Shown: positions 1 to 9,498, counted from the first letter of the stretch. The stretch: DNA of 32,736 nucleotides from Ligilactobacillus ruminis DSM 20403 = NBRC 102161 (GCF_900113455.1 NZ_FOPI01000023.1:1-32736), one strand, 5' to 3'. Translations and numbers: made by a program. Notes: generated from the sequence alone by a model not told the origin.

Positions 1-1997
1 AATTCGTCCATCGTTGCCAAAACTTCTTCGGAATTTGCGGAAACCTCTTCCGTTCCAGCTGCGTTTTCCTGCGTTGAAGCAGAGATGCTTTCAAGTCCTT
101 CGAGCACTTTGCCTTGAACTTCTTCAATCTTATCTGAAGCTTTGGAAACACCCGCGACTTTTTGTGCCATTTCCTGATTGCGCTTGAAGACTTCCATCGT
201 CGATTTGATGGCTTCTTGAATCAGCTTGGACTGCTTTTGACCGCCTTCAACGGAACTGTTCGTCTTGTCGACCATTTCAGTTGACTGATTCTTGATGTTG
301 TCGATGATGCCTTCGATTTCCTTCGTCGAAGCCGCGCTTTGTTCGGCAAGCTTGCGAATTTCTGCCGCAACGACTGAGAAGCCCTTGCCCGCTTCGCCGG
401 CGCTGGCGGCTTCAATCGAGGCATTCAAAGCAAGCAGGTTCGTCTGACGCGAAATTTCGTTGATGACGTTGATGATCTTGGTAATGTCTTGAATATCCGC
501 ATTCATGTTCTGCACGCTTTGAGACAAAGCTTTCATATCATCGAGTTCAGCCACCCAGTTGCTGTTGACGCTGTCCATCGTGTTCATGTTGTCCTGATTG
601 ATTTTGGAAGATTCGTCAGATTCAGCATTCATTTGCTGAACGCTTTCGTTCAATTCGTCGATAACCTTGGAAAGCTCTTTAAGCTTAGTTACGCTTTCTT
701 GAGTTTCCTGAGCCTGTGAACTCGTAACATTGGCAATGCCCGTAATCGTTTGTGCGACTTCGTCAACTGCGTGATCAGTCTGCTTGGAAAGATCGAGCAA
801 TGAAGTCGACATTTCATCAACTTTGGCAGAGTTGGTCTGAACATGCCCGATCAGTTCTGCAGTTGCGTCGATCATTAGATTGTATTCATATGCAATCTGA
901 TTGAACTCGTGTCCGTTTGGATCTGGACTGACGAATTTTTTAGCCAGCTTATCGAGCGGATGCTGCTTGATTGACGGATCGTATTTATCAAGTTTTTTCA
1001 GATTGCCCGAAGCGGCTTCCTGAATCCGATTTTTAAAAATATCGATTCCGCCTTTGATCCAATAAACGGAAGCAATCGTTGTAATTACGATTAAAATGCC
1101 GATAATGATGATGATAAAGAACGTATTTCTGAGCAAAACGGCTTGCTCCATTGTTAAATCGTTTTTGCTGACTTTGGCAAACGTCCATGTCACGCTTGAA
1201 TTGTTGCCTTTGTCAAAATAGATGTCCTGCGTTTTGCTTTCGCCTTTGATATGTACTGTTCCCTTGCGCTTCTTGGAGTTTGCAATTGCTTTAAATTCAG
1301 GGGACTGAGAGATATTTTTGCCGATTTTATAAACCGTGCCCGCGTTTTTGTTGCCCGTTGAATTGATAACGTTCCCTGTATTTGAAACAAGCGTAAGACT
1401 GCCGGTTCTTCCGACTTTCATGTCGGCAAATTCGTTGATGATGTCATCGTATGAAATGTCGAAACATATTACGCCTGAATCGCCTTTCTTGTTTCTGACG
1501 ACGGTCGATGCGTTTGTCAGCCATTTGCCCGTTGCTTCAAGGTAATGCGGCGTCGTCCAGTAGATCTGACCCTCTTTTTGAATCGCGCCCTTATACCAAT
1601 CTTTCGTCCTCAAATCGGCCGTATCTTTGATGCTCTTAGTACTTGTGAACTTGCCGTTTTGATTGATGAAAATAACATTCGTATATTCGTCGTTTCCTGA
1701 AACGGCAAGGTGCAGTTCGCGCCTGATCTGCTTGAAATCAAAATCTTTTTCAAATATTGGCTGACGAGAAACCTCTGTCAGCTTGTCATTTGTTGTTTTT
1801 CTCAGATCGGTTCGTGATTTTTGAATCGTTGCGACTGCGCTTTGCTTGGCAAGCTCGTTTCGTTCTCGCAGCATGTCAATGTTGCTCGTATATGAAGTGA
1901 TTGCCATAGTGATGATCGGAACGAACCCGAGAATCAAGAGCATGATCATAATCGGTTTGCTGATGCTCTTGACCCGTCTCTTAGTTGTGTTTTTCAC
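1..1997 (-). CDS. Methyl-accepting chemotaxis protein (C-terminus beyond window)
   Basis: Transmembrane chemoreceptor that would signal to CheA/CheW at the cell pole. About 665 residues are visible. They show a short basic N-terminus, a first membrane segment (about 15-37), an extracellular dCACHE-like ligand domain, a second membrane segment (about 290-315, rich in Ile), a HAMP-like linker and most of the cytoplasmic signalling domain. The conserved hairpin tip reads [20 protein letters not shown], with Ser where most receptors have Arg (EAARAGE). The reading stays open to the left edge, so the gene is cut by the window. An ATG at 2003 lies only 2 bases after GGAGG; the in-frame GTG at 1997 has the ideal 8-base spacing and is preferred. 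The ligand cannot be told from the sequence. Confidence 0.93.
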   Translation of the reverse strand, partial: MKNTTKRRVKSISKPIMIMLLILGFVPIITMAITSYTSNIDMLRERNELAKQSAVATIQKSRTDLRKTTNDKLTEVSRQPIFEKDFDFKQIRRELHLAVSGNDEYTNVIFINQNGKFTSTKSIKDTADLRTKDWYKGAIQKEGQIYWTTPHYLEATGKWLTNASTVVRNKKGDSGVICFDISYDDIINEFADMKVGRTGSLTLVSNTGNVINSTGNKNAGTVYKIGKNISQSPEFKAIANSKKRKGTVHIKGESKTQDIYFDKGNNSSVTWTFAKVSKNDLTMEQAVLLRNTFFIIIIIGILIVITTIASVYWIKGGIDIFKNRIQEAASGNLKKLDKYDPSIKQHPLDKLAKKFVSPDPNGHEFNQIAYEYNLMIDATAELIGHVQTNSAKVDEMSTSLLDLSKQTDHAVDEVAQTITGIANVTSSQAQETQESVTKLKELSKVIDELNESVQQMNAESDESSKINQDNMNTMDSVNSNWVAELDDMKALSQSVQNMNADIQDITKIINVINEISRQTNLLALNASIEAASAGEAGKGFSVVAAEIRKLAEQSAASTKEIEGIIDNIKNQSTEMVDKTNSSVEGGQKQSKLIQEAIKSTMEVFKRNQEMAQKVAGVSKASDKIEEVQGKVLEGLESISASTQENAAGTEEVSANSEEVLATMDE

Positions 1998-2029
1998 ATT
2001 CATAACCTCCAGTGCTGTTTGATAGGAAG

Positions 2030-2058
2030 ATTATACAAAAATAACCTGATGGAGATTT
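2030..2058 (-). promoter_or_regulatory. Possible sigma-A promoter for the first chemoreceptor
   Basis: On the minus strand a perfect TATAAT (2030-2035) lies 27 bases upstream of the GGAGG of the receptor gene. No good -35 hexamer is seen at 16-18 bases. It sits after the terminator at 2071-2127, so the receptor probably has its own transcript. Confidence 0.4.
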
Positions 2059-2070
2059 ATTTTTTTTGAA

Positions 2071-2127
2071 ATAAAAGAAGAAAACCAATCATCAAATCAA
2101 AGACTTTTTGATTTGATGATTGGTTTT
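2071..2127 (-). terminator. Intrinsic terminator after the solute-binding protein gene
   Basis: A perfect 20-bp inverted repeat (2081-2100 with 2108-2127, 7-base loop) is followed on the minus strand by a T-rich run (TTTTCTTCTTTTAT). It separates the lipoprotein gene from the receptor gene downstream. The stem is A/T-rich but long. It could also work on the plus strand. Confidence 0.8.
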
Positions 2128-2165
2128 TATAATTGTGGCTATAATGATAAAAAACGTTTAGACAT

Positions 2166-3134
2166 TTAATTATTTAAATCTTGAGTACCGGTGATGGCTT
2201 TGAAATTAGTATAAACATACAATCCGTCTTCAGTAGCACCTTTAATGTCGGTGATCTTTTTGCCGTCGATCAGCTTCAGTGCGGTTTCGATACACTTTTC
2301 TCCTTGGATCTTTGTCGGTTGGGCAGCGGTCATGCTCATTTCGCCCGCTCTGATTTTGGCTTTGCCTTCAGTCGATGCATCCACTCCGCAGACAATCGGC
2401 AATTTTTTGTGGGCTTTTTTAAAGGCTTTGATGGCCCCGATAGCCATAGTGTCGTTGTTTGATGCGATAACATCGCATGGCTGACCGGTTTTTAAGAACA
2501 GTTCCATCTGATGTTCGGCTTTTTCTTCATTCCAATCGGCAGAGTCGTTAAAGACGTAATTGACGCTTCTTCCGGCTTTTTCAAGCGTTTCTTTGAAGGT
2601 ATTGGTGCGTTTTTCAGAAACGAGTCCGCTTTGACCTTTCAAAATGGCAACGTTTAGTTCTTGTTTGTTCGTGTGCTTCAAAACGTAATTTGCCTGAAGA
2701 CGTCCGGCCATTTCTTCTTCCGGACCGACATAGACGATCTTATTTGCTTTTAAGTCGCTTTTTGACGGTTGGAAATTATAGAAGACGACGGGAATTTTTC
2801 CGGCAATGGCAGTCATTTCCTGCGCATTATCGGCATCGACCGGTCTGATCAGGATGGCATCGTAGTTTTTTTTGACGACTTTTTTCAGTTGTTTGATCTG
2901 TTTTTCGCTGTTTTGCTCAGAATTATAAACGTCAACCGTTGCACCTTTTTCAGATGCGGCATCTTTGATGGACGAAATCAGCTTTCTGATTAAAGCATCG
3001 TCGTTCGTGTGCACCAAAACGGCAATGCGTTTGCCGTTTTCGGACTGATTTTCGGTTGTCTTCATGCCGCAGCCGGTTGCTGCAAGCATGAAGCACGTTA
3101 AAACCAGAATCGTTTTTATGAATTTTTTGAACAT
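2166..3134 (-). CDS. Sugar-type solute-binding lipoprotein (Peripla_BP_4 / RbsB-like)
   Basis: A 322-residue extracellular binding protein of the ribose/galactose-binding superfamily. The N-terminus has Lys residues, a hydrophobic stretch and a lipobox ending AATGC, so it should be a lipoprotein on the outer face of the membrane. The body fits the type I fold: IAVLVHTND near the start, a first lobe with DAILIRPVDADNAQ, and a second lobe with DVIASNNDTMAIGAIKAF. The start is set by GGAGG with 8-base spacing. It begins 20 bases after the chemoreceptor upstream and is closed by a terminator, and no sugar permease or ATPase is next to it. I infer that it may present ligand to the receptor instead of feeding a transporter; it could also serve a transporter coded elsewhere. 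Confidence 0.88.
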   Translation of the reverse strand: MFKKFIKTILVLTCFMLAATGCGMKTTENQSENGKRIAVLVHTNDDALIRKLISSIKDAASEKGATVDVYNSEQNSEKQIKQLKKVVKKNYDAILIRPVDADNAQEMTAIAGKIPVVFYNFQPSKSDLKANKIVYVGPEEEMAGRLQANYVLKHTNKQELNVAILKGQSGLVSEKRTNTFKETLEKAGRSVNYVFNDSADWNEEKAEHQMELFLKTGQPCDVIASNNDTMAIGAIKAFKKAHKKLPIVCGVDASTEGKAKIRAGEMSMTAAQPTKIQGEKCIETALKLIDGKKITDIKGATEDGLYVYTNFKAITGTQDLNN

Positions 3135-3154
3135 GCTTGTTTCCTCCTGTTTGC

Positions 3155-5137
3155 TCAGACCTTGAAATGCTTGACTTGATCGGCAAGCTCTTCTGAAGTG
3201 GCAGCCAAATGCTGTGATTCTTCGGCAAGAACAGTACTGTTTTCGGAAATATTTTTGGCTTGTGAAAGCGTCGTTTCCGAAGTAGCGTGAATTTCGTCCG
3301 AACTTGCTGCCTGCTCTTCTGAAATGGCGGCAACGTTTGTCGCAACCTGATCAACGCTGTCGATTTCTTCGACGACCTTTGAAATGACGTCGCTTGTTTC
3401 TTGAATGTTATGGTAGATCGTGTCGAAACTTTCAACGGCCGTATTAATCAAACCGGCGCTGGAGTTGATGTCTTTAACGCTTGAGCTGGCTTGTTGAACC
3501 GTATTGGCGACAAGTCCGTTGACTTGATCGATTAATTCTGAAATTTGTGAAACAGATTCAGCGCTGCTCTTGGCCAGGTTGTTGATCTCGGTTGCCACGA
3601 CAGCAAAGCCCTTGCCTGCCTCTCCGGCACGGGCTGCTTCAAGCGATGCGTTAAGTGAAAGGAGGTTTGTCTGATGAGCAATTTCACCGATGATTTTCAC
3701 GATATTGACGATCTCGCCTGATGCTTTTCCGACCGAATTGATGGAATCTTGAAGAGTCGTAACTGAGGATTGGATATTTTCGAGCGCCGTAACGACTTGT
3801 TTCATATCCTCTCGTCCTTTGTTTGAAACCTCGACCGTATCGTTCATCTTGTTTTTGGCATGATCGCTGTTGTCCTTGGTGTCGGTGACGACTTCTGCCA
3901 GCTGACTTGCATTTTCAGCGATGTCGTTGACGGAAATTGCCAACTGATCAACGGTCATGTTAAGTTCGTTCATTGATTTTGACTGAGTATCCGATGCGGA
4001 ACTCATTTCGTTTGCGACACGTTCGCTGCCAAGGGCTTGTTCTTCGAGGGTGTGCGAAATGGTTGTGATGGAGCTGATCATTTGCCGCATGTAAGCGATG
4101 AATTTTGAAACGCTGCGACCCATTTCGGCAATTTCGTCGTTGCCATTCGTCCTGACGGAAACGGTAAAGTCGCCGCCGGCCATTGCCGTGATGACCTTTG
4201 TCATTTCCTTGACGGGCTTGATTGCGACGTGCGTTACGCGTTCAACGACGATGCACATGATCAAAAGCGCAATGAGACTGACGATTGCCATGATGATTCT
4301 CAGGTTTGAAAGGTCGGCCAAAACAATGCTTGACGGAATATATGAAACGAGAATCCAATCGGTTCCTTCGATTTGGGAAAATGCAGTGAAGTTTTTTCCG
4401 AGCGTTTGGGTGGAATGGTCGCTCTTTTTGATTTCCTTTTTGACTTGTGCGTAAATTTCAGGCTGGTCTGATGAACCGATTTTTTCTGAAACGTAGCTTG
4501 AATTGCGGTCTGCCATAATCTTCATTGTATCTTTGTCTACGAGGAAAGCCCTGGCGCCATCCATCGAAATGCTTGAATTAACAATGTTCGAAATGCGATC
4601 AAGGCTGAAATCCGCGGCAATGACGCGAACATTCTTGCTGTTGTCGTCAAGCATCCCGGTTGCGCTGATGACTTTGCTGCCGTCTTCGCTCGTGTACGGA
4701 TCGCCAAATGCCATGTTGACGTGAGTCAGACCTTCCTTGAACCAAGGCGAGTTCAGAGGATTGCTGATGGTTTTGTCCGACTTTTTGGCTTTGATGACCT
4801 TGCCATTTTGATCTGCGATGTAAATTCCGTTTTGAGAATTGGTATTAAAGCCATAGTAGTTGTCGACCGTTTTTTGGAGCGACTTTTCGCTTTGGTGGTC
4901 GGATTCGATGGCTCTTTTGGCCGAATTGAACGAATTAAGATTTTCCGTCATCCAAGCTTCAATATTTGAACTTTGTTTGTCAACGGACGTTTCCAGAAGT
5001 TCTTCGGCATTTCTTTTGATCATCGAAGCAGAAACGTTATAGGCAATTACGACCAAGACGATGATCATCGCACTGGTAATTGGTATAATTGCCGATAAAA
5101 GTTTAGCTTTGATAGAAAATTTGGCATTTTTTTTCAA
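3155..5137 (-). CDS. Methyl-accepting chemotaxis protein
   Basis: Full-length chemoreceptor of about 660 residues. In order it has a basic N-terminus, a membrane segment ([20 protein letters not shown]), a dCACHE-type sensor with the usual [12 protein letters not shown] and SPWFKEG stretches, a second membrane segment before about residue 325, a HAMP domain ([20 protein letters not shown]) and a signalling domain with the tip [20 protein letters not shown]. It therefore keeps the Arg that the first receptor lacks. An ATG at 5143 is only 2 bases after AGGAGG; the in-frame TTG at 5137 has 8-base spacing and is preferred. The gene leads the binding-protein gene, 20 bases apart, so the two are probably co-transcribed. 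Confidence 0.95.
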   Translation of the reverse strand: MKKNAKFSIKAKLLSAIIPITSAMIIVLVVIAYNVSASMIKRNAEELLETSVDKQSSNIEAWMTENLNSFNSAKRAIESDHQSEKSLQKTVDNYYGFNTNSQNGIYIADQNGKVIKAKKSDKTISNPLNSPWFKEGLTHVNMAFGDPYTSEDGSKVISATGMLDDNSKNVRVIAADFSLDRISNIVNSSISMDGARAFLVDKDTMKIMADRNSSYVSEKIGSSDQPEIYAQVKKEIKKSDHSTQTLGKNFTAFSQIEGTDWILVSYIPSSIVLADLSNLRIIMAIVSLIALLIMCIVVERVTHVAIKPVKEMTKVITAMAGGDFTVSVRTNGNDEIAEMGRSVSKFIAYMRQMISSITTISHTLEEQALGSERVANEMSSASDTQSKSMNELNMTVDQLAISVNDIAENASQLAEVVTDTKDNSDHAKNKMNDTVEVSNKGREDMKQVVTALENIQSSVTTLQDSINSVGKASGEIVNIVKIIGEIAHQTNLLSLNASLEAARAGEAGKGFAVVATEINNLAKSSAESVSQISELIDQVNGLVANTVQQASSSVKDINSSAGLINTAVESFDTIYHNIQETSDVISKVVEEIDSVDQVATNVAAISEEQAASSDEIHATSETTLSQAKNISENSTVLAEESQHLAATSEELADQVKHFKV

Positions 5138-5195
5138 AGACATATCCTCCTGTATACAAAATGTTTTAAATAAAATATATGATTCGCTAACAATA

Positions 5196-5222
5196 ATATC
5201 GGAAGAATGTTTAAAAAATAAA
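5196..5222 (-). promoter_or_regulatory. Possible flagellar sigma (SigD/FliA-type) promoter
   Basis: On the minus strand TCCGATAT (5196-5203) matches 7 of 8 bases of the SigD -10 GCCGATAT. Fifteen bases upstream is TTTA (5219-5222) against TAAA. The site is 59 bases upstream of the receptor start. Placement before a chemotaxis gene makes it believable; the -35 is imperfect. Confidence 0.45.
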
Positions 5223-5311
5223 CCCCACAATATACATATGAAACAATAATGATGAGTTTATAATCTTGTATGGCGTCTGATGCGGTCATCTTTGCAACAA
5301 TTGTGCATTTT

Positions 5312-5342
5312 TTGCCTAAATCAGAGCTGGATACTGTATAAT
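5312..5342 (+). promoter_or_regulatory. Probable pot operon promoter
   Basis: TATAAT at 5337-5342 is preceded by TTGCCT at 5312-5317 with a longer than usual 19-base spacer. The -10 lies 49 bases upstream of the preferred potA start. An ACAATTGT palindrome sits just upstream of the -35. Confidence 0.55.
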
Positions 5343-5346
5343 TGCA

Positions 5347-5366
5347 ATTGAGCGTCATTGCTCAAT
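5347..5366 (+). promoter_or_regulatory. Inverted repeat in the pot operon leader
   Basis: ATTGAGC (5347-5353) and GCTCAAT (5360-5366) form a 7-bp stem with a 6-base loop, right at the expected transcription start and before the ribosome binding site. It could be an operator or a 5' hairpin that stabilises the mRNA. Nothing in the sequence decides between them. Confidence 0.4.
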
Positions 5367-5390
5367 CGTTAAAATTAAGGGGTGGTAATT

Positions 5391-6479
5391 TTGAAGCAAC
5401 CGATCATTTCATTTAAAAACGTCATCAAGTGCTACGATGACGACGTGCCGGTATTGAAGAATGTCAGTTTCGAGATTGAGGAGGGAAAATTCTATACTCT
5501 GCTCGGTCCTTCCGGATGCGGCAAAACAACGATTTTAAGAATGATTGCGGGCTTTTCAGAGCCGACTGAAGGCGACATTTATTTTGAAGGGAGAAGAATC
5601 AACAACGTCCCTGCAAATAAACGACAGGTTAATACGGTTTTTCAAGACTATGCATTATTTCCGCACATGGACGTGTATGACAATATTGCATTTGGCTTAA
5701 GAGTTAAAAAACTTCCGAAAAATCAGATTGATCAAAAGGTCAAAGAAGCATTGAAGATGGTTCAGTTGGCCGGTTATGAAAAACGCGGGATCAATGAGAT
5801 GTCAGGCGGTCAAAGACAACGTGTGGCAATCGCAAGGGCAATCGTCAACGAACCCAAAGTGTTGCTTTTGGATGAGCCGCTTTCTGCTTTGGATCACAAA
5901 TTGAGGCTTGATATGCAGTATGAGCTGCGCGAACTTCAGCAGCGCTTAGGAATCACGTTTGTTTTCGTGACTCACGACCAGGAAGAAGCTTTGGCTATGA
6001 GCGATGAGATCTTTGTTTTGAACAACGGCAACATTGTTCAATCCGGAACGCCTGTTGATATCTACGATGAGCCAATCAATCACTACGTTGCTGATTTTAT
6101 CGGAGAAAGCAATATTTTGAACGGGACGATGATCAAGGACTGTCTGGTTGAGTTTGCAGGCAAACGGTTTGAGTGCGTCGATGAGGGGATGAGAGAAAAC
6201 GAGCCGGTCGAAGTTGTTTTGAGGCCGGAAGATCTGGATTTGACGGATGAAGAGCACGGCAAGCTAAAGGTCAAGGTCGATACGATCCTCTTCCGCGGCG
6301 TTCATTACGAAATCATCTGCTACGATGACGAGGGCAACGAGTGGATGGTTCATACCACCAAGAAGGCCGTACCAGGGACAACGATCGGGCTTTACTTTGA
6401 TCCGGAAGACATTCACGTCATGCGTTTTAACGAATCTGAAGAAGATTTTGACGCTCGTCTTGAAAGCTATGAGGACTGA
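5391..6479 (+). CDS. potA: Spermidine/putrescine ABC transporter ATPase PotA
   Basis: ATP-hydrolysing subunit that powers polyamine import on the inner face of the membrane. The 362 residues contain Walker A GPSGCGKT (39-46), Q-loop VFQDY (Gln85), signature MSGGQRQ (137-143), Walker B VLLLDEP (157-163), the H-loop His195 and a C-terminal TOBE-type region. The order and length fit PotA. The upstream GTG at 5382 lies inside the AAGGGGTGG ribosome site, so the TTG at 5391, 8 bases after AAGGGG, is the likely start. First gene of potABCD; potB begins 11 bases after its stop. Confidence 0.96.
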   Translation: MKQPIISFKNVIKCYDDDVPVLKNVSFEIEEGKFYTLLGPSGCGKTTILRMIAGFSEPTEGDIYFEGRRINNVPANKRQVNTVFQDYALFPHMDVYDNIAFGLRVKKLPKNQIDQKVKEALKMVQLAGYEKRGINEMSGGQRQRVAIARAIVNEPKVLLLDEPLSALDHKLRLDMQYELRELQQRLGITFVFVTHDQEEALAMSDEIFVLNNGNIVQSGTPVDIYDEPINHYVADFIGESNILNGTMIKDCLVEFAGKRFECVDEGMRENEPVEVVLRPEDLDLTDEEHGKLKVKVDTILFRGVHYEIICYDDEGNEWMVHTTKKAVPGTTIGLYFDPEDIHVMRFNESEEDFDARLESYED

Positions 6480-6490
6480 GGGTGATTTCG

Positions 6491-7297
6491 ATGAAAAAGT
6501 ACAATGCCTTTTTTGCGATTCCATATTTTTTATGGCTCGTTTTCTTTGTTTTGGCTCCGGTCATCTTGATTGTCGGATATTCCTTCTTTGATTCGAACGG
6601 GAACTTTACGCTGCAGAACTACGCAACGTATTTTGCATCGGGAAAGTATCTGGCAATGACGTTCAACTCAGTCTTATATGCGTTTTTGATTACTTTGCTC
6701 ACGCTTGTCATCAGCTACCCGACGGCATATTTTCTGACGAAATTGAAGCATCGCGATTTATGGCTGCTGTTGATTATTTTGCCGACGTGGATCAATATGC
6801 TGCTCAAAGCCTATGCATTTATCGGAATCTTCAGTCTGCACGGCGGGATCAACCGGTTCATGACTTTCTTCGGACTTGCGCCGCATCAGATCCTGTTTAC
6901 TGACGTCGGTTTTATGATCGTTGCGACATATATCCAGCTTCCATTCATGATCATGCCGATTTTTACGGGGCTGGAGGAGCTGAATCCGTCGCTGATCAAA
7001 GCCAGTCGCGATCTTGGGGCAAATGCATTCCAAACATTTGCTAAGGTGGTTTTTCCGCTGTCTCTTGCAGGAGTAAAAAGCGGCATTCAGGCTGTTTTCA
7101 TTCCGTCTTTGTCCTTCTTCATGCTGACTCGTCTGATTGGAGGAAATCGCGTAATCACCCTCGGGACTGCGATTGAAGAGCATTTCCTGGTCACGCAGGA
7201 CTGGGGGATGGGGGCAACGATTGGCGTCGTCCTCATCGTTGCAATGTTTATCGTGATGATTATTACCGGCGAAAAGAAGAAAGGGGGCAGAAACTGA
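6491..7297 (+). CDS. potB: Spermidine/putrescine ABC transporter permease PotB
   Basis: One of two membrane subunits that form the polyamine channel. The 268-residue protein is strongly hydrophobic, with about six membrane segments beginning with IPYFLWLVFFVLAPVILIV. It has the permease EAA-type loop that docks on the ATPase (ELNPSLIKASRDLGANAFQT, about residues 160-180). The GTG at 6482 overlaps the ribosome site GAGGGTG, so the ATG at 6491 is chosen. Its stop overlaps the potC start by one base (TGATG), so the two are likely translationally coupled. Confidence 0.95.
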   Translation: MKKYNAFFAIPYFLWLVFFVLAPVILIVGYSFFDSNGNFTLQNYATYFASGKYLAMTFNSVLYAFLITLLTLVISYPTAYFLTKLKHRDLWLLLIILPTWINMLLKAYAFIGIFSLHGGINRFMTFFGLAPHQILFTDVGFMIVATYIQLPFMIMPIFTGLEELNPSLIKASRDLGANAFQTFAKVVFPLSLAGVKSGIQAVFIPSLSFFMLTRLIGGNRVITLGTAIEEHFLVTQDWGMGATIGVVLIVAMFIVMIITGEKKKGGRN

Positions 7298-8139
7298 TGG
7301 AAAAAAAGCATAATTTCAGTTGGGACAAGCTGTATCTTGCCGTCGTGTTTGTTTTTTTGTATGTTCCGATCGTTTATTTGCTGGCATACTCATTCAATAA
7401 AGGCGACACGATGAATTCCTTTACTGGATTTTCCATGCGCCATTTTGCCGAGCTGTTCTCGGACACGCGTCTGATCGTGATTTTGCTTGAGACGTTCATG
7501 CTGGCATTTTTGTCGGCATTGATCGCAACGGCCGTCGGTACGTTCGGGGCTCTTTCAATTTATTACGTCAAAAAACGCCAACAAAGGATGGCGCTTTTGT
7601 CTTTGAACAATATTTTGATGGTTTCACCGGACGTCATCATCGGTGCCAGCTTTTTGATTCTGTTTACGACGATCGGATCGTTGGTCGGAGGCATCGGGCT
7701 CGGATTTTGGACGGTGCTTTTATCGCACGTTGCATTCAGCATTCCGATCGTTGTTCTGATGGTTTTGCCCAAGCTTCAGGAAATGAACGAGTCGATGGTT
7801 TCTGCGGCATATGATCTTGGCGCAAATAATTTTCAGGTTTTAAAAGACATTATTTTGCCTTTTTTGACGCCGGGAATCATTGCCGGGTATTTCATGGCAT
7901 TTACGTATTCGCTGGATGATTTTGCCGTGACGTTTTTTGTGACGGGAAACGGTTTTACGACGTTGGCCGTTGAAATTTACTCCAGAGCTCGGCGCGGCGT
8001 GAGTCTTGAGATAAATGCGCTCAGTACGCTTGTTTTCCTGTTTGCGCTTGTCTTAGTGGTTGGATATTACTACATCAGCAAGGACAACAAGTCTAAAAAG
8101 AAGAGCGAAAGACGTCAGAAGGGCGGTGTGATGCGATGA
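7297..8139 (+). CDS. potC: Spermidine/putrescine ABC transporter permease PotC
   Basis: Second membrane subunit of the polyamine importer, 280 residues. It has a first membrane segment LYLAVVFVFLYVPIVYLLAY, about six segments in all and the ATPase-docking loop MNESMVSAAYDLGANNFQVL. The C-terminus is a basic tail (KDNKSKKKSERRQKG). A GGGGG ribosome site lies 9 bases before the start. The gene overlaps potB by one base and potD by four (ATGA), which is the usual compact Lactobacillales potABCD order. Confidence 0.95.
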   Translation: MEKKHNFSWDKLYLAVVFVFLYVPIVYLLAYSFNKGDTMNSFTGFSMRHFAELFSDTRLIVILLETFMLAFLSALIATAVGTFGALSIYYVKKRQQRMALLSLNNILMVSPDVIIGASFLILFTTIGSLVGGIGLGFWTVLLSHVAFSIPIVVLMVLPKLQEMNESMVSAAYDLGANNFQVLKDIILPFLTPGIIAGYFMAFTYSLDDFAVTFFVTGNGFTTLAVEIYSRARRGVSLEINALSTLVFLFALVLVVGYYYISKDNKSKKKSERRQKGGVMR

Positions 8140-9209
8140 AAAAACTGCGCGCATTGGTGATCGGAATCGTTTTGATCATCGTCGTTTTGATTGCCGGCTC
8201 CAAGATATTGAGCCAGTCTTCAGGAATGTCCGGTGCAAAAGTCATCAACATATACAACTGGGGTGATTATATTGACCCGGAACTGATCTCTGAATTTGAA
8301 AAGAAAACAGGCTACAAGGTAAACTATGAAACTTTTGATTCAAACGAGGCCATGCTGACCAAGATCAAGCAAGGCGGGACATCATACGATCTTGCGGTTC
8401 CGAGCGACTATATGATTCAGAAGATGAAAAAAGCTCATCTGCTCAAGCCATTGGACAAGTCAAAAATCAAAGGCCTGAACAATATTTCAAGTCAGTTTTT
8501 GAATCAGCCCTTTGATCGAAACAACCGCTACTCGGTTCCTTATTTTTGGGGAACTTTGGGCGTCGTTTATAATGACAAGTATTTCAAGGAATCGGACGTT
8601 GACAGCTGGAACAAGCTTTGGAACAAGAAGTTTCGCGGCAAAATCATGTTTGTCGACGGTGCTCGTGAATTTATGGGCATCGGGTTGGCCAGCCTCGGAT
8701 ATTCGCTCAACAGCAAAAATGACCGAGAGCTTGACCAGGCTTATAATAAGCTGAAGTCTTTGACCGGAAATGCGAAGGCGATTGTTTCGGATGAAATCAA
8801 GATGTATATGGAAAATGAAGAAAGCAGCGTTGCCGTGACCTATTCCGGCGAAGCTTCGGAAATGCTCGCCGAAAACAGGCACTTGCACTATGTTTTGCCT
8901 TCGGAAGGAACCAATTTGTGGTTTGACAACATCGTCATCCCGAAAACTTCGAAAAACACCAAGGGAACCTATGCGTTCATCAATTTCATGCTTGAACCGA
9001 AAAATGCGGCCAAAAACGCCGAATATATCGGCTATGCGACGCCAAACGAAAAGGCCAGGAAGTATCTGCCAAAGGACGTCATTGACGATAAGCAGTTTTA
9101 TCCAAGTAAATCTTTGATGAAGAAGATGGAAGTTTATGAGGATCTTGGTTCACGGTATATTGAAAAATACAATGATTTGTATCTGGAATTGAAGATGTAT
9201 CGTCATTAG
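8136..9209 (+). CDS. potD: Spermidine/putrescine-binding protein PotD
   Basis: Extracellular receptor that captures polyamines and delivers them to PotBC. The 357 residues start with KK and a hydrophobic stretch (about 6-21). The mature part has VINIYNWGDYIDPELISEFE, typical of the PotD family, then YDLAVPSDYMIQKM and NLWFDNIVIPKTSKN. There is no Cys after the hydrophobic segment, so it is probably held by an uncleaved membrane anchor and not by a lipid. The ATG overlaps the potC stop, so the start is firm. Last gene of the operon; only weak hairpins follow it at once. Confidence 0.94.
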   Translation: MKKLRALVIGIVLIIVVLIAGSKILSQSSGMSGAKVINIYNWGDYIDPELISEFEKKTGYKVNYETFDSNEAMLTKIKQGGTSYDLAVPSDYMIQKMKKAHLLKPLDKSKIKGLNNISSQFLNQPFDRNNRYSVPYFWGTLGVVYNDKYFKESDVDSWNKLWNKKFRGKIMFVDGAREFMGIGLASLGYSLNSKNDRELDQAYNKLKSLTGNAKAIVSDEIKMYMENEESSVAVTYSGEASEMLAENRHLHYVLPSEGTNLWFDNIVIPKTSKNTKGTYAFINFMLEPKNAAKNAEYIGYATPNEKARKYLPKDVIDDKQFYPSKSLMKKMEVYEDLGSRYIEKYNDLYLELKMYRH

Positions 9210-9256
9210 TGACAAAAGATGATGATGAATTTGTTCATTTTGATAATCATAAAAAT

Positions 9257-9286
9257 TTGCATTGTGCACAATCCATCGCCTATAAT
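9257..9286 (+). promoter_or_regulatory. Promoter with no gene behind it
   Basis: TTGCAT (9257-9262), 18 bases, then a perfect TATAAT (9281-9286). The spacer contains the palindrome TTGTGCACAA (9262-9271), a possible operator. No open frame with a ribosome site follows, so it may drive a short RNA. Confidence 0.6.
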
Positions 9287-9292
9287 TAAAGC

Positions 9293-9385
9293 ATAGATGC
9301 AGGGATGCCCGCATCGTCTCTATCATACAATAATATCAACTCAGATTCCCGCATGATTCCCGATATCATGCGGGTCTTTGCTTGG
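9293..9385 (+). ncRNA. Candidate short structured RNA (about 90 nt)
   Basis: Between the promoter at 9257-9286 and a terminator-like hairpin lie two stem-loops. The first is GATGC-A-GGG (9296-9304) with CCCGCATC (9308-9315). The second is CCCGCATGAT (9348-9357) with ATCATGCGGG (9365-9374). Both 5' or 3' arms carry the same CCCGCAT, so the first arm can pair with either, which allows alternative folds. The T-run after the second hairpin is poor (TCTTTGCTTGG). It could be an independent RNA or the leftover leader of a lost gene. Confidence 0.35.
9348..9384 (+). terminator. Terminator-like hairpin
   Basis: A perfect 10-bp stem (9348-9357 with 9365-9374), GC-rich, 7-base loop, followed by TCTTTGCTTGG. 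It may end transcripts from potD and from the promoter at 9257. Confidence 0.5.
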
Positions 9386-9498
9386 ATTTGAATTCCTTCA
9401 ACATGCTGCCTGACAAGCTCCGGGCCATCATGTTAACGGGTGTTTGGCAAAGACTGTAGAAAAGGTGCTGGAGGCTGGGAAAAAACCATGTCTCTAAC

